In this document: piece by piece, positions 5,123 to 6,640 of the stretch
Layout of the letters: every line of letters begins with the position of its first letter
Position numbering within the stretch: position 1 is the first letter of the stretch
Assembly (NCBI GenBank): GCA_027297025.1
Contig: JAPUIM010000076.1
Span: 1 to 6,640, forward strand
Origin: Bacteroidota bacterium
GTDB lineage: Bacteria; Bacteroidota; Bacteroidia; Cytophagales; Cyclobacteriaceae
Reading direction: 5' to 3'
Length of the DNA stretch: 6,640 nucleotides
The notes under the pieces: model-generated
The model's database searches: none
The model's input: the letters and a program-made list of their open reading frames with translations, nothing else
Told to the model about the DNA's origin: nothing
Made by a program: the position numbers and the translations under genes

Positions 5123-6640
5123 ATGCTGATAAAACCTGGAAAACTGCTTTCAAAGATTGATAGTCCAGATGATGTCAAGAAACTGGACCAATCACAGTTA
5201 GTAGAATTAAGTGGTGAATTGAGGCAGTTCATCATCGACATTGTCTCGGTATATGGCGGCCACTTTGGTGCCAGTTTGGGAGTGGTGGAACTAACAGTTG
5301 CCTTGCATTATGTATTTAACACACCCTATGATCTCTTGGTGTGGGATGTTGGGCATCAAGCCTATGGGCATAAAATATTAACCGGCAGAAGAGATATTTT
5401 TCATACCAACCGGGTGTACAAGGGAATGTCTGGTTTTCCCAAAAGAACGGAAAGCGAATACGATACCTTTGGCGTTGGTCATTCCTCCACTTCTATTTCT
5501 GCTTCATTAGGCATGGCTGTAGCTTCCAATTATAAGAATCAGAAAGACCGTCAACATATTGCGGTAATTGGAGATGGAGCTATGACTGGAGGAATAGCCT
5601 TTGAGGCCATGAATCAGGCAGGGGCACTAAATACCAATGCCTTAATCATACTCAATGACAACTGCATGTCCATTGATCCAAATGTGGGAGCATTGAAAGA
5701 TTATTTGGTCGATATCACCGCATCACATACCTACAATAAGATCCGAGATGATATTTGGAATATGCTGGGTAAATTCAGCAGATTTGGTAAAAACGCTCAA
5801 GAGATAGCATCTAAAATAGGAGAAAGCATAAAGTCTTTCTTGTTGGAACAAAACAACTTCTTTGAATCTTTAAATTTTCGATATTTTGGTCCGGTAGATG
5901 GCCATGATGTAAATCATTTGGTGACCTTATTGAATGATCTCAAAGATATACCTGGCCCTAAATTATTGCATTGCGTTACTATAAAAGGCAAAGGCTTTAA
6001 ACCAGCAGAACTTGGTGATCATACCAAATGGCATGCCCCCGGAAAGTTCGATAAGGTCACCGGAGAGATCCACAAAAAAGTACATGAAAAACCTCAACCA
6101 CCCAAATATCAGGACGTATTTGGGCATACCCTGGTTGAATTGGCAGAAAAAAATGATAAAATCATAGGAGTAACCCCAGCTATGCCCTCCGGCTCCTCGA
6201 TGAACATTATGATGAAAGCCATGCCGGATAGGGCTTTCGATGTTGATATTGCCGAACAACATGCAGTAACCTTTTCTGCAGGCATGGCCACCCAAGGTAT
6301 AATACCATTTTGTAATATCTACAGCACTTTTATGCAGAGAGCCTATGACCAGGTAATTCATGATGTGTGCATTCAGAATCTGCAGGTAGTGTTCTGCCTC
6401 GACCGGGCAGGATTTGCTGGTTCCGATGGACCCACCCATCATGGGGCTTATGACATTGCCTATATGCGCTGTTTACCCAACATGGTAGTCTCCTCCCCAA
6501 TGAACGAAACCGAGTTAAGAAATCTAATGTACACTGCTCAACTGCCACGGGAAGGCCCTTTCTCTATACGATATCCCCGGGGACAAGGTGTTCTTCCCAA
6601 TTGGAAAATGCCGATGCAGGAAATTGAAATAGGCACCGGC
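5123..6640 (+). CDS. dxs: 1-deoxy-D-xylulose-5-phosphate synthase (3' end outside window)
   Basis: This thiamine-diphosphate enzyme condenses pyruvate with glyceraldehyde 3-phosphate to DXP, the entry step of the MEP isoprenoid pathway and a precursor for thiamine and pyridoxal. The window holds 506 uninterrupted codons; family members have about 620-650, so the C-terminal domain is mostly outside. Visible features are GGHFGASLG (45-53) with His47; [15 protein letters not shown] (75-89); VGHSSTSIS (118-126); the ThDP/Mg motif starting GDGAMTGG (150-157) and ending NDN (178-180); the catalytic glutamate in [10 protein letters not shown] (375-384, Glu378); [10 protein letters not shown] (401-410); [15 protein letters not shown] (427-441); and RYPRG (483-487). 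The ATG at 5123 is fixed by an in-frame TAA 9 nt upstream. The frame contains no disruption. It is divergent from scpA. Confidence 0.97.
   Translation, partial: MLIKPGKLLSKIDSPDDVKKLDQSQLVELSGELRQFIIDIVSVYGGHFGASLGVVELTVALHYVFNTPYDLLVWDVGHQAYGHKILTGRRDIFHTNRVYKGMSGFPKRTESEYDTFGVGHSSTSISASLGMAVASNYKNQKDRQHIAVIGDGAMTGGIAFEAMNQAGALNTNALIILNDNCMSIDPNVGALKDYLVDITASHTYNKIRDDIWNMLGKFSRFGKNAQEIASKIGESIKSFLLEQNNFFESLNFRYFGPVDGHDVNHLVTLLNDLKDIPGPKLLHCVTIKGKGFKPAELGDHTKWHAPGKFDKVTGEIHKKVHEKPQPPKYQDVFGHTLVELAEKNDKIIGVTPAMPSGSSMNIMMKAMPDRAFDVDIAEQHAVTFSAGMATQGIIPFCNIYSTFMQRAYDQVIHDVCIQNLQVVFCLDRAGFAGSDGPTHHGAYDIAYMRCLPNMVVSSPMNETELRNLMYTAQLPREGPFSIRYPRGQGVLPNWKMPMQEIEIGTG

Noticed and set aside
5963..6442. 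Long minus-strand open frames in 5963-6548.
   Set aside because: They lie entirely opposite the clearly coding dxs gene and encode no recognisable protein, so they are antisense shadows.
1..6640. A hidden defence, mobile or biosynthetic system.
   Set aside because: Every long coding frame belongs to a housekeeping family or a common membrane or lipoprotein class, the gene spacing is tight, and there are no transposase, integrase, phage, CRISPR or modular-enzyme signals.

Overview
The window looks like ordinary chromosomal housekeeping DNA from a member of the Bacteroidota, probably Cytophagales or a relative. Three observations support this. The protein families and their sequence style fit the group: FKBP lipoprotein, DHH phosphoesterase, Ndk, ScpA and Dxs. 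Five intergenic promoter candidates carry the Bacteroidota -7 element TAnnTTTG (four exact, one 7/8). Recognisable Shine-Dalgarno sequences are almost absent. The DNA is AT-rich. I see no insertion sequences, phage genes, CRISPR arrays, RNA genes or toxin/defence genes.

Layout. (1) Positions 1-239, minus: the 5' end of a short predicted lipoprotein gene, cut by the window edge, with its own well-formed promoter. (2) Positions 317-2508, minus: an apparent three-gene operon, transcribed in the order DHH/DHHA1 phosphoesterase (GTG start), FKBP-type prolyl isomerase lipoprotein, RdgB/HAM1 nucleotide diphosphatase, with gaps of 5 and 24 bp and a weak hairpin after the last gene. (3) Positions 2509-2684: a divergent promoter region. 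(4) Positions 2685-3104, plus: ndk, nucleoside diphosphate kinase. (5) Positions 3128-4939, minus: scpA (TTG start), whose stop codon abuts the ATG of a polytopic membrane protein of the YbhN/AglD/LPG-synthase-TM type. (6) Positions 4940-5122: a second divergent intergenic region. (7) Positions 5123-6640, plus: dxs, 1-deoxy-D-xylulose-5-phosphate synthase, 506 codons present and open at the right edge.

How the genes relate. The left half has a nucleotide-homeostasis theme. Ndk makes NTPs and dNTPs, RdgB removes deaminated purine NTPs, and the DHH protein probably degrades short oligonucleotides and/or pAp. The FKBP lipoprotein between them acts in the envelope and resembles the GldI class. 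The right half combines chromosome segregation (ScpA, partner of Smc and ScpB), a membrane protein of unknown substrate, and the first step of the MEP isoprenoid pathway (Dxs). No intergenic stretch exceeds 183 bp. I found no convincing undescribed system. The items worth a second look are small: non-ATG starts, start/stop junctions, leader structures, and a possible frame disruption in the truncated lipoprotein gene.
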